Part shown: positions 43,634 through 53,160 of the stretch, one piece after another | Layout of the letters: each line of letters starts with the position of its first letter | How positions within the stretch are numbered: position 1 is the stretch's first letter | NCBI RefSeq assembly: GCF_002934265.1 | Contig: NZ_PTIX01000010.1 | Span: 124,001-188,000 of the forward strand | Direction: 5' to 3' | Source of the DNA: Actinokineospora auranticolor | GTDB taxonomy: Bacteria; Actinomycetota; Actinomycetes; Mycobacteriales; Pseudonocardiaceae | Length of the DNA stretch: 64,000 nt | The notes under the pieces: generated by a model | Seen by the model: only the letters and a program-made list of their open reading frames with translations | What the model was told of the DNA's origin: nothing | Databases searched by the model: none | Made by a program: the position numbers and the translations under genes

Positions 43634-44593
43634 TCAGGCCCGGTCCAGGTCCAGTCCCTCGGTGAAGACCCGGCGCAGCGCGTCGATGGCCCGTTGGTGG
43701 GCGACCGCGGAGATGCTGAGCTGGTCGACCAGCAGGGCGAAGAAGCCGTGGATCTGGCCGTGGTACCGGATCAGCTCGGTGGGCACGCCCGCGTCCATGA
43801 GCCGGTGGGCGAACTCCTCGCCCTCGTCGCGCAGCGGGTCGTACTCGGCGGTCATCACCAGCGCGGGCGGCAGGCCGGACAGGTCGGTGGCGTTGAGCGG
43901 GTTGAAGTACGGGCTGTCCAGGTCCGCCTTGTCGCCGGGGTACTGCTCGAAGAACCACTCCATGTCCGCGCGGGTCAGGAAGTGGCCGACGGCGAAGTCG
44001 ACGTACGAGGGCCGCTCGTCGGTCGGTGGGGCGATGACCGGGCAGGCCATGATCTGCAGCCGGGGTAACCGCCCGCCGCGGTCCTTGGTCATCAGGCAGG
44101 CGACGGCGGCCAGGTTGGCGCCCGCGCTCTCGCCCGCCACCGCGATCCGCTCGGTGTCGATCCCCAGTTCGGCGCCGTGCTCGGTGATCCAGGTCAGTGC
44201 CGCGTACGCGTCGTCGGCGGCGGCCGGGAAGGGGTGCTCGGGCGCCAGCCGGTACTCCACCGACACCACGATCGCCTCGGCCTCGTTGCACAGCGTGCGG
44301 CAGGCCTGCTCGTTCTCCACCGCCGAGCCGACCACGAAACCGCCGCCGTGCAGCCACAGCACACCGGGGAACGGCCCCTCACCGGTGGGCTCGTAGACGC
44401 GCGCGGCCAACTCCCCCGCGGGACCGGGGATGGTGCGCTCGTAGACCCGGCCGACCGGGTCCAGGTTCTCCGGCATGGTCCAGTTCGCGGCGAAACCCGC
44501 CCGGACCTCGGCTGCCGAGAGGCCCGCGGGCAGGAGTCCGCCCGCGGCTTCGGTGGCCGCGATGACCGCTTTGGCTTCAGGGTGCAGGGTCAA
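43634..44593 (-). CDS. Alpha/beta hydrolase of the hormone-sensitive lipase family
   Basis: 319 residues from TTG 44593. The oxyanion motif FPGVLWLHGGGFVVGSAVE, nucleophile elbow AVAGESAGANLAAV, catalytic aspartate in TAEYDPLRDEGEEFA and histidine in HGQIHGFFAL are all present, with normal spacing. It should hydrolyse esters or amides of small acyl groups, in the cytosol. The start follows the stop of the dimethylformamidase-like gene with no gap (TAGTTG), so the two are translated together. It may remove the acyl or carbamoyl part of the operon's substrate. Confidence 0.92.
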   Translation of the reverse strand: MTLHPEAKAVIAATEAAGGLLPAGLSAAEVRAGFAANWTMPENLDPVGRVYERTIPGPAGELAARVYEPTGEGPFPGVLWLHGGGFVVGSAVENEQACRTLCNEAEAIVVSVEYRLAPEHPFPAAADDAYAALTWITEHGAELGIDTERIAVAGESAGANLAAVACLMTKDRGGRLPRLQIMACPVIAPPTDERPSYVDFAVGHFLTRADMEWFFEQYPGDKADLDSPYFNPLNATDLSGLPPALVMTAEYDPLRDEGEEFAHRLMDAGVPTELIRYHGQIHGFFALLVDQLSISAVAHQRAIDALRRVFTEGLDLDRA

Positions 44594-46762
44594 CTACAAC
44601 TCCTTTCCGTGCCGATCGGCGCTGAAGGAGCGCAGCACGGCCGCGGTGAGCCGGGAGACGTCGTTGGCGTCCCCGCGGTGCGGCAGGGCGGCGCACCAGC
44701 CGATCGACCCGGTGGCGAACACGGTGCCGCCGCCGGGGGTGTCCAGCAGGGTCAGGTCGGACCGGCGGGGGTCCACCGGGTCGGCCAGGGGGTGGGGCGT
44801 GGTGGGACCGGTGTCGGCCTGCATGTAGGACTCGCCGAGCAGCGCCCGGCCGAGCAGGCGGGTACCGGGTGGGGTGCCGAGCAGCGCGTTGGTGGCGTCG
44901 GTCTCGAAGGACGCGGCACCGCCGAGCAGCGCGCCGAACTCCCCCAACGGTACGCCGCGGTCGATGCCGTGCAGCAGCGAATCGACGGCGGGGTCGCCGG
45001 TCGCGGTGGTCAGCTCGTAGGAGCCTCCGGTCGTAAGACCCGCCGCGGTGGTCCCGATGCCGAAGAGGCGGTGGGGCGCGCGACCGCGCTCGGCCCACAG
45101 ACCGCCGGGTTCGCCCGTGCAGGCCAGGGTGAGCTCACCGGGCTCGCTCTCCCACATGCGCACACCGGAGTACCCCCGGCGCAGTTCGGCCACGTGCGGC
45201 TTGGCGGGGTGGATGGCGGTGACCCAGTACGCGCCGTTCCCGCCCAGGTACGCGAGACCGCCGCCCCCGTGCAGGTGGGTGGTGACCGCGTCGAGCATGG
45301 CCCCGGTCCAGTACTCGGGGTGGCTACCGGTGATGACGCCGTGGTAGCCCTCCAGCGCCGCCGCGCCCTCGGCGTGCAGGTCGTGGTCGGTGATGACGTC
45401 GTACTCGAAGCCCTGCCTGCCCAGCCAGCCGACCAGGTGCAGGTCCTCGCTGTACTGGTGCGGGCCGCTCGCGTGCCGGAAGACGTGGTCGTCGCGCAGG
45501 CCCAGCAGCGGCCTGCGCAGGGACGCCGTGGCGGCACCGGCGCCGTCGCTGTGCCGGTCGTAGAGGCTGTGCAGGTCGTTGGCCCGGGCGAACGGCGCGG
45601 CGACCTCGGCGGGGTCCTCGGGCAGGAACGCCATGTGCACGTGTTCCAGCGCGTACGCGAGGTAGCTCAGCGTCGGCACGAGGAACACCAGCGGCGCCTT
45701 GGGCGCGCCCTCCGGCGGGCGGACGAAGAACGGCAGCCGGTCCGCGCCCGCGCTGGAGGTCAGCTCGACGGCGTAGCAGCCGCCGGGCAGGTCGATGGGC
45801 AGGTCGACGGTGAGCACCGGCGCCCAGCCGACGTCCTCCATGTCGCTGGCGTGGAAGTGCACCGCGCCGTAACCGGTGTCGGCGAAGCGCCAGTCCAGCA
45901 CCTCACCGGTCCAGTCGTGCGCGGTGACCCCGCGCAGCGGCCCGTTGTGCAGGGTGCCGTGCCGCCCGTCGACGAGGTCGAGCAGCCGGTCGCCGGAGAT
46001 CTCCTGGGCCAGGTCCCACTGCGCGGCCGCGCCCCGGTGCCAGGCGCCGGTGGTGTCCGCGGCCAGTTCGGCGACCTGGGCGGCGTCGAGCGCCCGGTCG
46101 AACAGGCAGGGGGCGCTGAGCTTGCCGTCGAGGTTGTCCTCGACCACGCCGTCGGCGAGGCGCCCGGCGAACACCAGCGGGGTGTCCGCGGTCGCCAGCA
46201 CGCCGCGCGCGGGTGCCACGACGACGGTGGACGGCTTCTCGGCCGCCAGCGGGTCGCGGGGCCGGACCTCCAGGCGCGCGCCGCGCTCGGAGTAGGAGCC
46301 GGTGAGCAGGTACCAGCGGCGGGGGTGCAGCGCGGCGGACGCGGTCACGGTGACCACGCCGTCGTCGGTGTGCACGGTCAACTCCGGGCGCCCCTGCTCG
46401 TCGAGCGACAGCCCGGCCACGGACTCCTGGGTGAGCAGGGCCTGGCGGCGGCCCGGCGGGGTGGTCGGCCAGACCCAGGTGGCGAAGGTCGCCGCGCCGC
46501 CGAACGCGGGCGGGTTGGGCACCAGGCCGTAGGAGCCGTGGCGCAGGTCCTGGTGCGGCACGGTGATCCGCTCCGGCAACCCGGCTTCCACCGGCACCCG
46601 GACGGACTTCGTGCCGTCGTGGTCCACCAGCACCAACCGGACCCGCACGTCGGGCTCGGTGGAACTGGCGTGCACGGTGATCGACTCCCCCGGTCTGGCG
46701 GAGAGCCGGTCGGTGTATCCCGCGATGGGCGCGTGGGTGTGGTCGACCGGACGACGGGTCAC
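44594..46762 (-). CDS. N,N-dimethylformamidase beta-subunit-like protein
   Basis: 722 residues from GTG 46762. The N-terminal ~250 residues form beta-sandwich/LamG-like domains (VHASSTEPDVRVRLVLVDHDG, WYLLTGSYSERGARLEV). The C-terminal ~400 residues carry the domain typical of the N,N-dimethylformamidase large subunit: LVFLVPTLSYLAYALEHVHM, LGLRDDHVFRHASGPHQYSEDLHLVGWL, YDVITDHDLHAEG, GVITGSHPEYWTGAMLDAV and GGGGLAYLGGNGAYWVTAI. The bacterial enzyme hydrolyses tertiary amides with an iron centre. No small-subunit gene is seen. Substrate here unknown; the adjoining transporter and esterase suggest import and hydrolysis of an amide-containing compound. Confidence 0.88.
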   Translation of the reverse strand: MTRRPVDHTHAPIAGYTDRLSARPGESITVHASSTEPDVRVRLVLVDHDGTKSVRVPVEAGLPERITVPHQDLRHGSYGLVPNPPAFGGAATFATWVWPTTPPGRRQALLTQESVAGLSLDEQGRPELTVHTDDGVVTVTASAALHPRRWYLLTGSYSERGARLEVRPRDPLAAEKPSTVVVAPARGVLATADTPLVFAGRLADGVVEDNLDGKLSAPCLFDRALDAAQVAELAADTTGAWHRGAAAQWDLAQEISGDRLLDLVDGRHGTLHNGPLRGVTAHDWTGEVLDWRFADTGYGAVHFHASDMEDVGWAPVLTVDLPIDLPGGCYAVELTSSAGADRLPFFVRPPEGAPKAPLVFLVPTLSYLAYALEHVHMAFLPEDPAEVAAPFARANDLHSLYDRHSDGAGAATASLRRPLLGLRDDHVFRHASGPHQYSEDLHLVGWLGRQGFEYDVITDHDLHAEGAAALEGYHGVITGSHPEYWTGAMLDAVTTHLHGGGGLAYLGGNGAYWVTAIHPAKPHVAELRRGYSGVRMWESEPGELTLACTGEPGGLWAERGRAPHRLFGIGTTAAGLTTGGSYELTTATGDPAVDSLLHGIDRGVPLGEFGALLGGAASFETDATNALLGTPPGTRLLGRALLGESYMQADTGPTTPHPLADPVDPRRSDLTLLDTPGGGTVFATGSIGWCAALPHRGDANDVSRLTAAVLRSFSADRHGKEL

Positions 46763-46809
46763 GCTGGGCTCTCCCCTTCAGGAGTCTTCAGGAGTGTGGT
46801 GCTGGGCAA

Positions 46810-46851
46810 GCGGGGCGGGCGGCGCGGCAAAACCGCGTCCACCCGCCCCGC
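46810..46851 (-). terminator. Hairpin between the methyltransferase-like and dimethylformamidase-like genes
   Basis: GCGGGGCGGG (46810-46819) and CCCGCCCCGC (46842-46851) pair, with an inner CGCGG/CCGCG stem around CAAAA. It may attenuate transcription inside the gene set. Confidence 0.65.
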
Positions 46852-46895
46852 CGTTCTGGAAGGCGTAAGTCGCCCTCGCGGTCACCCACCAGGGG

Positions 46896-47873
46896 TCAGA
46901 CCGCTTCCGCGATGATCACTCGCGGCGAGCCGGGAACCTCGCGGGTCTCGACCCAGCGCCAGCCGGTGGCCTCGAGCCAGCCCTTGACCTCGTCCTCGGG
47001 GTACACGACCGTGCCGTCGATGACCAGGTACTCGCCCGCGAGCACGGGGTCGAGGCGGCGGCCGTCCGAGGCGTCGAGCAGGAAGTCGAGCACCAGCAGC
47101 GCGGCGCCCGGCTCCACGGCCGCGCGGGCCTTGGTGAGGATGGTCTGGTTGTCGGCCGGGGTGAACCGGTGCAGCACGTGCTCCAGCAGCACCGAGTCGT
47201 ACTTGCCGGGGACGTCCTGGGTCAGCGGGTCGGCCTCGTGGAACTCCACGAAGTCGGTGAAGCCCTCGGGCGCGCCGCCCTGGGCCATCTGCAGCATCTC
47301 CGCGGTGCTGACGAACGCGCCGCGCAGGTTCGGGTTCTGCTTGTGCGCCTCGTCGAGGAACGCGGTGGACAGACCCGCCAGGTCGAGCAGGTTCTGGTGC
47401 TTGGTGAAGTCGTACACCGCCGCGAGCTGCTCGGCGTGCAGCGAGTTGTAGGTCTGCACACCACCCATGAAGGTGCCCATGCGGTCACCGTCGAAGCTGA
47501 ACGGCTGCGGCTCGGCGCTGCGCATCGAGTCGGTGTAGCCCAGCCAGTGCGGGTAGCTCAGGTTGTCCCAGAACGCCAGCCACGGGCGCAGGTCCAGGCC
47601 CTCGCCACCGGCGAGGTACTTGGCGGTCGCGGCCGTGTTGGTGTACTTGCCGTCGGCGTAGGTCAGCAGGCCGAGGCCCACCATCGCGTCGGACAGGATG
47701 CGCGCCGTGCGCTCCGGCAGGCCCGCGGTCTCGGCCACCTCGGCGGAGGTCTTCGAGCCGTCGGCCAGCGCGGCGAAGACGCCCAGCTCGCTGGCGGCGA
47801 AGAACTGCTTGGCGGCCATGAAGCCGGACGCGACCGCGGCCAGTGGGCTCGGGTCGACGTGGTTGGTGGTCAT
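46896..47873 (-). CDS. O-methyltransferase-fold protein with degenerate SAM motif
   Basis: 325 residues. The N-terminal dimerisation domain (FMAAKQFFAASELGVFAALADGSKTSAEVAETAGLPERTARILSDAMVGLGLL) is that of plant/bacterial-type O-methyltransferases. At the place where motif I (D-x-G-G-G-x-G) should be, the sequence reads NLLDLAGLSTAFLDEAHKQ, so the glycine-rich loop is lost. Later methyltransferase parts (DSVLLEHVLHRFTPADNQTILTKARAAVEPGAALLVLDFLLD) remain. It may bind a substrate without SAM-dependent methylation, or carry out a different reaction. The stop is ahead of a hairpin, and its ATG overlaps the alcohol dehydrogenase stop (ATGA). Confidence 0.85.
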   Translation of the reverse strand: MTTNHVDPSPLAAVASGFMAAKQFFAASELGVFAALADGSKTSAEVAETAGLPERTARILSDAMVGLGLLTYADGKYTNTAATAKYLAGGEGLDLRPWLAFWDNLSYPHWLGYTDSMRSAEPQPFSFDGDRMGTFMGGVQTYNSLHAEQLAAVYDFTKHQNLLDLAGLSTAFLDEAHKQNPNLRGAFVSTAEMLQMAQGGAPEGFTDFVEFHEADPLTQDVPGKYDSVLLEHVLHRFTPADNQTILTKARAAVEPGAALLVLDFLLDASDGRRLDPVLAGEYLVIDGTVVYPEDEVKGWLEATGWRWVETREVPGSPRVIIAEAV

Positions 47874-49006
47874 CCGGAGATCTCCTCAAGATCGAGAGCT
47901 GGGTCGACGACGGCCTTGACCGCCGCCATGGACGCCATGTCCTGGATGGCCTGGCTCGCACCTGCCAGGCCGACTGGCTCACCGAACATGGCGTCCCAGT
48001 CGAAGCGGCCCCTGAACGCGCTCAGGAACCTCAGCGATCTGTCCAGGTCGGACACATCGCCGTTGAGCGAACCGATGACCTGGATCTCGCGGCTCATGAC
48101 CACGTCCAGGGGCACCGGCAGCGCCTTCGGGCCGGCGAAGCCGACCACGATGTGCTTGCCGCGCGGGCCGCACATGAGCACGCCCTCGCGGTTCACCGAC
48201 GGGGATCCGGCGAAGTCGAAAACCAGGTCTGCGCCGCGGGCCTCCGTCAGCTCCTCCACCCGCGCCACCCGCTCGTCGGGGTCGGTGACCTCCTCAACGG
48301 AGATGGTCACGTCGGCCCCGAAGCGCGCGGCGATGGCCAGCCGGTTGGCCGGACCGCCGATGGTGATCACCCGGCCCGCGCCCGAGGACCTGGCCAGCGC
48401 GGTGCCGACCAGACCCAGCGGGCCCGCGCCCTGGATCACCACGGTGGACTCGGGGCGCACGCCGCCCGCGTTGGCGAACGCGCGCAACGCGGTCTTCACC
48501 GCGCAGCCCGCGGCCGCCGCCCACGTGTCGGGTATGTCGTCGGGCACGACCAAACGGTGCGCGCCCGGCGGGAGGTAGGTGTACTGCGACAGGCCGCCGA
48601 TGACGAATGGCCACTTGTCAGCCCGTTGGGTGAAACCATATCCCCGGTTCGCGCACAGAACAGGCTCGCGGAGCACGGTGCAGGCGTGGCAATGGCCACA
48701 GACGGACTCGGACCAGACCAGTCGGGTGCCGATCTCCACGGGCCGCCCCAGGGCGTCCTGCCCCGCGTACGGGCCCAGCGCGACGACCTCGCCGACGATC
48801 TCGTGGCACAGCACCAGGGGCGGGCTCGCGAACGGCAGCAGGCCCCGCCAGATGTGCGCGTCGGTGCCGCACAGGGTGGCGCGCAGCACGCGGACCAGCG
48901 CGGCGCCGGGGGGCAGGTCCGCGGGCAGCGGCAGCTCCTCCAGCTCCAGGGGCGCGCCGAACTCGCGCAGCACCGCAGCCGCGGTGACCCGGGGTCGATG
49001 CGTCAC
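47870..49006 (-). CDS. Zinc-binding alcohol dehydrogenase (HpnZ-like MDR)
   Basis: 378 residues from GTG 49006, with AAGGAG five bases upstream. LRATLCGTDAHIWRG carries the catalytic-zinc cysteine, LVLCHEIVGEVVALG its histidine/glutamate, and SVCGHCHACTVLREPVLCANRGYGF the structural-zinc cysteines. VIQGAGPLGLVGTALARSSGAGRVI is the NAD(P) motif. The sequence resembles the proposed phosphonate-catabolism-associated group (HpnZ-type, TIGR03366). No phosphonate genes lie near, so the substrate is probably an alcohol or amino alcohol of this operon. An open frame to 49162 is rejected. Confidence 0.9.
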   Translation of the reverse strand: MTHRPRVTAAAVLREFGAPLELEELPLPADLPPGAALVRVLRATLCGTDAHIWRGLLPFASPPLVLCHEIVGEVVALGPYAGQDALGRPVEIGTRLVWSESVCGHCHACTVLREPVLCANRGYGFTQRADKWPFVIGGLSQYTYLPPGAHRLVVPDDIPDTWAAAAGCAVKTALRAFANAGGVRPESTVVIQGAGPLGLVGTALARSSGAGRVITIGGPANRLAIAARFGADVTISVEEVTDPDERVARVEELTEARGADLVFDFAGSPSVNREGVLMCGPRGKHIVVGFAGPKALPVPLDVVMSREIQVIGSLNGDVSDLDRSLRFLSAFRGRFDWDAMFGEPVGLAGASQAIQDMASMAAVKAVVDPALDLEEISG

Positions 49007-49195
49007 ACCGGCTCCTTCACCGTGAAGGAAAGTGTGGGACGCGCCGCGGCCTGCCCGGCGCTGGAACGGGATCCAGCGGCGGACAGGCCGGTCAGCGGTG
49101 CCGGTGGGCGGGAGCCCTCGGCGTGGCACATCTTCTCCCCCTTGCGTCGCGTCCGGGTACATCCGACCCCGAACGGCCCCCTTTGGACAGTCGAT

Positions 49196-50062
49196 CTAGG
49201 ACGGCTCGTCCCAGCGGTCACCCCGCCGGGTCCACACGAGCACGACCAGGATGACCACGAACGGCAGTACGCCGCGGTATTGCTTGAGCGCGTCGATGCT
49301 GCTGGCCAGGCCCTGCAGGACACCGAGCGCGAGACCACCCACAAGGGTGAGCGGGAAGCTGCGGAACCCGCCGATCAGCACCGCGGCGAGCGCGGGGGTG
49401 ATCAGCGCGGCCTGCGAGCCGAAGTCGCTGGCCAGCTGCGGCGCGATGATCATGATGGCAAGCGCGCTGGCCGCGCCCGCGATCGCCCAGACGATCATCG
49501 ACAGCCGGGGCACCCGGACGCCGATCAGCTCGGCGGTGGTCGGGCGCTCGGCCTGGGCCCGCAGCAGCAGGCCCACCCGGGTGTTGCGCAGCAGCACCGC
49601 GGGCGCGGCGGCGAAGAGCACCGCCAGGATGATCGTGACGATGGTGGTCCAGGTGATCACCACGCCGCCCAGGGTGAACGCGGCGGCGTCGAACGGGCTG
49701 GGGAAGCGGTGGGGGTGCTGCGCCCCGAACAGGCGCAGCCCCACCACGACGAGTCCGGTGTAGATCGCGATCGTGACCGCGGCCTTGACACCCTCACCGG
49801 CCTCGGAGAACCACCGGACCATGATCGCTCCCAGGCCGCAGTGCAGCAGCGCGCCGACCGCCATGCCCAAGGGGATCGCCAGCACCAGCGGTAAGCCGCC
49901 CTCGTACAGGATCACCATGACGAACGCGCCGAACGCGCCGACGGCGGCCTGCGCGAAGTTGACCACCGCGACGAGGCGGTAGGTCAGCAGCGTGGACAGG
50001 CCCATCAGGGCGTAGGCCCCGCCGGTGACCAGTCCGGCGATGGCCGCGGACAGTTGGAGCAC
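49196..50062 (-). CDS. Branched-chain amino acid-type ABC transporter permease (LivH-like)
   Basis: 288 residues. About eight hydrophobic segments with LQLSAAIAGLVTGGAYALMGLSTLLTYR at the start and NFAQAAVGAFGAFVM, the LivH hallmark. LGVRVPRLSMIVWAIAG (here as LIGVRVPRLSMIVWA) is the coupling-helix region. It forms the membrane channel with the LivM-like part encoded at 51323. It follows the binding-protein gene after 41 bp. The substrate is not necessarily an amino acid; this transporter group also imports amides, urea and aromatic acids. Confidence 0.92.
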   Translation of the reverse strand: MLQLSAAIAGLVTGGAYALMGLSTLLTYRLVAVVNFAQAAVGAFGAFVMVILYEGGLPLVLAIPLGMAVGALLHCGLGAIMVRWFSEAGEGVKAAVTIAIYTGLVVVGLRLFGAQHPHRFPSPFDAAAFTLGGVVITWTTIVTIILAVLFAAAPAVLLRNTRVGLLLRAQAERPTTAELIGVRVPRLSMIVWAIAGAASALAIMIIAPQLASDFGSQAALITPALAAVLIGGFRSFPLTLVGGLALGVLQGLASSIDALKQYRGVLPFVVILVVLVWTRRGDRWDEPS

Positions 50063-50103
50063 GACTGCCTCCGGATCAGGAGTTATCTAGGTAGCTGGGT
50101 GGA

Positions 50104-51267
50104 TCAGGAGGAGGTCGGGACGGTGATGAAGTCCCCGATGGGGGACCACGCGCTGTCCTTGAGCTCGACCATCTTCGAGGCCTGGTTCGGCGCGTGCCGG
50201 TCGCCCTGACCGAACACGAACGGGGTACCCACCATCGGGTCGGAGATCGGCGCCATGTTCTTCAGCGCCTCGTTCACCGACTCGCGGGTGACGTCGCCCT
50301 TGATCGTCTTGAGCACGTCGACCATGAACCTCGCCGCCAGGTAGCCGCCCTGGGAGAAGGCGGTCGGCGAGGCCTTGGCCCGGGTCACCGCGTCCTTCCA
50401 CGGCCGGTTGGCGTCGCTCTCCGCGGTGAACGGCTCGAACTCCGAACCCGCGTAGACCTTCAGGCCGAGGTCGCCGATGGCCTTGGCGACGCTCTCGGTG
50501 TACGCCGGGGCCAGCAGCAGGAAGTCCACATCGGACATGCCCTGGGTCTGCGCCGCCTTGAGGAACGGCACCACCATCTGCTCGCCCGGGTTGAACAGGA
50601 TCGCGTCGCAGCGCTCCTGCTTCGCCCGCAGCAGGTACGGTGTCAGGTCGCCGCTCTGCTGCACCGCGGTGTCGTTGACCACCAGCTGCTTGCCGGTGAT
50701 CTTGGACCACTGGCCGAGCGCGTTGTTCACCGCCTCCTCGGAGCCGGGGAGCATGACGGTGAAGTTGCAGATCCGCTCGTTCTTCAGCGTCTCGGAGGCG
50801 AACATCAGCTCCGCGGTGATGAGGGTGAACGGGCCGACGTTGACCGGGGCGATGTTCGGGCTCTGGTAGCACTTCGGGCTGGCACCGACCGCCATGATCG
50901 AGCTGATCTTCTGCTGGCGGTAGTAGGCGTCGTTGACGTCGCAGTCGGTGAAGCTGCCGGAGGCGGTCATCGCGACCACCTTGGCGTCGGCCAGCTCCCG
51001 GGCGACCTGCGCGGTGCGCTTGGGGTCACCGGCGTCGTCCTTGACGATGAACTCGATCTTCTTGCCGTTGATGCCGCCCTGCTCGTTCGCGTCGTCGAAC
51101 ACGCGCTGGGCGGTCTTGACGACCTCTTCGGTGATGAAGTTGCCGGTGAGGCCGGCGATCGCACCGATCTTGATGGTGTCGCTGCTGGTACTACATCCCG
51201 CGATCAGCGAGGAGGTGATAACCGCCGCGCCGACAACACCACCGATCTTGACGAACGCTCTCTTCAT
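50104..51267 (-). CDS. ABC transporter substrate-binding lipoprotein (LivK-like)
   Basis: 387 residues from ATG 51267. A signal peptide with lipobox SSLIAGC (Cys at about 25) anchors it outside the membrane. IKIGAIAGLTGNFITEEVVKTAQRVFDDANEQGGINGKKIEFIVKDDAGDPKRTAQVARELA is the classic type I periplasmic-binding (Peripla_BP_6) pattern. It captures the transporter's substrate; the paired pocket residues cannot be read from sequence alone. An open frame to 51540 overlaps the LivM-LivG gene on the same strand and is rejected. Confidence 0.92.
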   Translation of the reverse strand: MKRAFVKIGGVVGAAVITSSLIAGCSTSSDTIKIGAIAGLTGNFITEEVVKTAQRVFDDANEQGGINGKKIEFIVKDDAGDPKRTAQVARELADAKVVAMTASGSFTDCDVNDAYYRQQKISSIMAVGASPKCYQSPNIAPVNVGPFTLITAELMFASETLKNERICNFTVMLPGSEEAVNNALGQWSKITGKQLVVNDTAVQQSGDLTPYLLRAKQERCDAILFNPGEQMVVPFLKAAQTQGMSDVDFLLLAPAYTESVAKAIGDLGLKVYAGSEFEPFTAESDANRPWKDAVTRAKASPTAFSQGGYLAARFMVDVLKTIKGDVTRESVNEALKNMAPISDPMVGTPFVFGQGDRHAPNQASKMVELKDSAWSPIGDFITVPTSS

Positions 51268-51322
51268 TACTACTCCAGGGAATGGCGGGGATTTGCGTCG
51301 AGGAGTCGTGCATATGCGTTGA

Positions 51323-53119
51323 TCAGTGCGTCGCGTCGCCGAGGTAGGCCGCGATGACGGCCGGGTCGGACAGCACCCGCGCGGGCGGGCCCGAGGCGAT
51401 GACTCGACCGAAGTCGAGCACCACGACCTGGTCACAGGTCGCTCGGACCAGCTCGATGTCGTGTTCGACGAGCAGGAGCGAGGTGTCGAAGCGTTCCGGG
51501 ATCTCCGTGATGCGTTCGACGAGCAAACGGGTTTCGTCACTGGAGTGGCCCGCCGCCGGTTCGTCCAGGAGCAGGACCGGCGGGCGGCCGGCCGCGAGGC
51601 CCGCCACTTCCAGCAAACGTCGGGTGGCCACGTCCACGGCTTCCATGGGCGTGGCGGCGGGTGGGAGGCCGAAGAGCCGCAGCTGCTCGTCGGTCTCCCG
51701 GTCGGTGAGCGTCTTGCCCGCGGCGACCTGAAGGAACATGCCGACCGAGATGGAGGTCGGCACGCGCAGCTGCTGGAACGAGCGGCGCACGCCCGCGCGG
51801 GCGCGCTGGTGGGCGGGCAGGTGGTCGATGCCCTTGCCGTCGAGCAGGACCTTGCCGGTGTAGCGGCTGGTGAAGCCGGTGACGGTGTTGATCAGCGTGG
51901 ACTTGCCCGCGCCGTTCGGGCCGACCAGGCCGACGATCTGGCCGCGGGGCAGGACCAGGTTGACGTCGTCGACGGCGACCAGGTTGCCGAACTGCACGCG
52001 CAGGTTGCGGACCTCGAGCGCGGGCGGGCCCTTGCGCGGCTGCCGGACCGGCTTGGGCCGGGGGAACACCGACACCGGCGGCGCCGCGATCGGCGGTACC
52101 TTGGCGGCCTGCTTGCGCCGGTACTGGGTGCGCACCAGGTCGGTCTGGCTCATGCCCAGGCGCAGCACCTGCACGGCGCCGACGCCGAACAGCAGCGCGG
52201 CGAGGTCCTGCGGGATGCCGATGCTGTCGATGATCACCGGCATGAACGCGCCGAGCAGGCCGCCCGCGATGGCGCCCTCGGCGTTGTTGGTGCCGACGAA
52301 CAGGGCGATGGCGAACATCGACACCGAGGCGATGGCGGAGAAGTTGGCCGCGCTGACCACCGACAGCTGCCCGGCCATCAGACCGCCGCCGATACCGGCG
52401 ACGAACGCGCTGAGCGCGAACGCGGCGAGCTTGCCCCGGGTGACGCTGATGCCGTGCGCGGCGGCGGCCCGCTCCGAGTGCCGGATCTCCACCAGCGCGC
52501 CGCCGAGGCGGCTGCGGTCGAGGAAGTAGAGGCCGACGAAGATGAGGCCCGCGACGATGGCGCAGAAGACGAAGTACGCCTGGTCGGTGTCGAACAGGTC
52601 GGGCCGCTGCACGTAGTCGCCGGAGTCCTGGCCCGGGTAGTTCAGGCCGCCGAACACGACGTCGAGCGCGATGGCGAAGGCGAACGTGGCGACCGCCAGG
52701 TTGACCCCGCGCAGGCGCAGCGCGGGCAGGCCGATGAGCAGACCCGCCACGACCGCGGCCAGACCGCCCAGCAGCAGCCACACGTAGAGGCCGCCGGGGA
52801 CGTCCGCGGTGTTGGCCCAGCCGACCACCCAGGCGCCGATCGCGGCGAAGGAGAGCTGGCACAGGGAGATGACCCCGGCCCGACCGGTGATCAGGCCGTA
52901 GCTCTGCATGAACACGACCGCGACCGCGGCGCTGGTCAGGTTGAACAGCGTGGAGCTGTCCGAGACCGCGGAGAGCACGGCGACGGCGATCGCGCCGACC
53001 ACGATGCCCAGCGGCAACGGCTTGCCCAGGGGTCCGGCGGCGGCCAGGACGCCGCTCACGCCGCCACGCGACCGGGAGTGCGGTCGGCTCTTACGCGCAG
53101 TGTCCACTTGCCTGTCCAC
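51323..53119 (-). CDS. LivM-LivG fusion: ABC permease plus ATPase lacking signature motif
   Basis: 598 residues from GTG 53119 (or GTG 53107). Residues ~30-325 are LivM-like (SYGLITGRAGVISLCQLSFAAIGAWVVG, GVNLAVATFAFAIALDVVF). After a linker (about 326-360), the ATPase domain starts: LEVRNLRVQFGNLVAVDDVNLVLPRGQIVGLVGPNGAGKST, the Walker A intact. Walker B is LLLDEPAAGHSSDE and the switch histidine is in LLLVEHDIELV. The signature region, normally LPYG-x-Q or LSGGQ, reads VDVATRRLLEVAGLAAG, so the loop that closes on the partner's ATP is changed. Fusion of these two subunits occurs in some actinomycetes. The role in import is clear; the mechanism may be asymmetric with LivF. Confidence 0.92.
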   Translation of the reverse strand: MDRQVDTARKSRPHSRSRGGVSGVLAAAGPLGKPLPLGIVVGAIAVAVLSAVSDSSTLFNLTSAAVAVVFMQSYGLITGRAGVISLCQLSFAAIGAWVVGWANTADVPGGLYVWLLLGGLAAVVAGLLIGLPALRLRGVNLAVATFAFAIALDVVFGGLNYPGQDSGDYVQRPDLFDTDQAYFVFCAIVAGLIFVGLYFLDRSRLGGALVEIRHSERAAAAHGISVTRGKLAAFALSAFVAGIGGGLMAGQLSVVSAANFSAIASVSMFAIALFVGTNNAEGAIAGGLLGAFMPVIIDSIGIPQDLAALLFGVGAVQVLRLGMSQTDLVRTQYRRKQAAKVPPIAAPPVSVFPRPKPVRQPRKGPPALEVRNLRVQFGNLVAVDDVNLVLPRGQIVGLVGPNGAGKSTLINTVTGFTSRYTGKVLLDGKGIDHLPAHQRARAGVRRSFQQLRVPTSISVGMFLQVAAGKTLTDRETDEQLRLFGLPPAATPMEAVDVATRRLLEVAGLAAGRPPVLLLDEPAAGHSSDETRLLVERITEIPERFDTSLLLVEHDIELVRATCDQVVVLDFGRVIASGPPARVLSDPAVIAAYLGDATH

Positions 53120-53160
53120 TTGTCTCAGGACTCCAGTCGCGGGATGGGAAGTTGTGGGGG

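Noticed and set aside
44177-46915. A 912-codon open frame on the + strand opposite the dimethylformamidase-like and esterase genes
   Set aside because: It is a GC-rich antisense shadow with no family motifs; the minus-strand genes have complete, recognisable domains.
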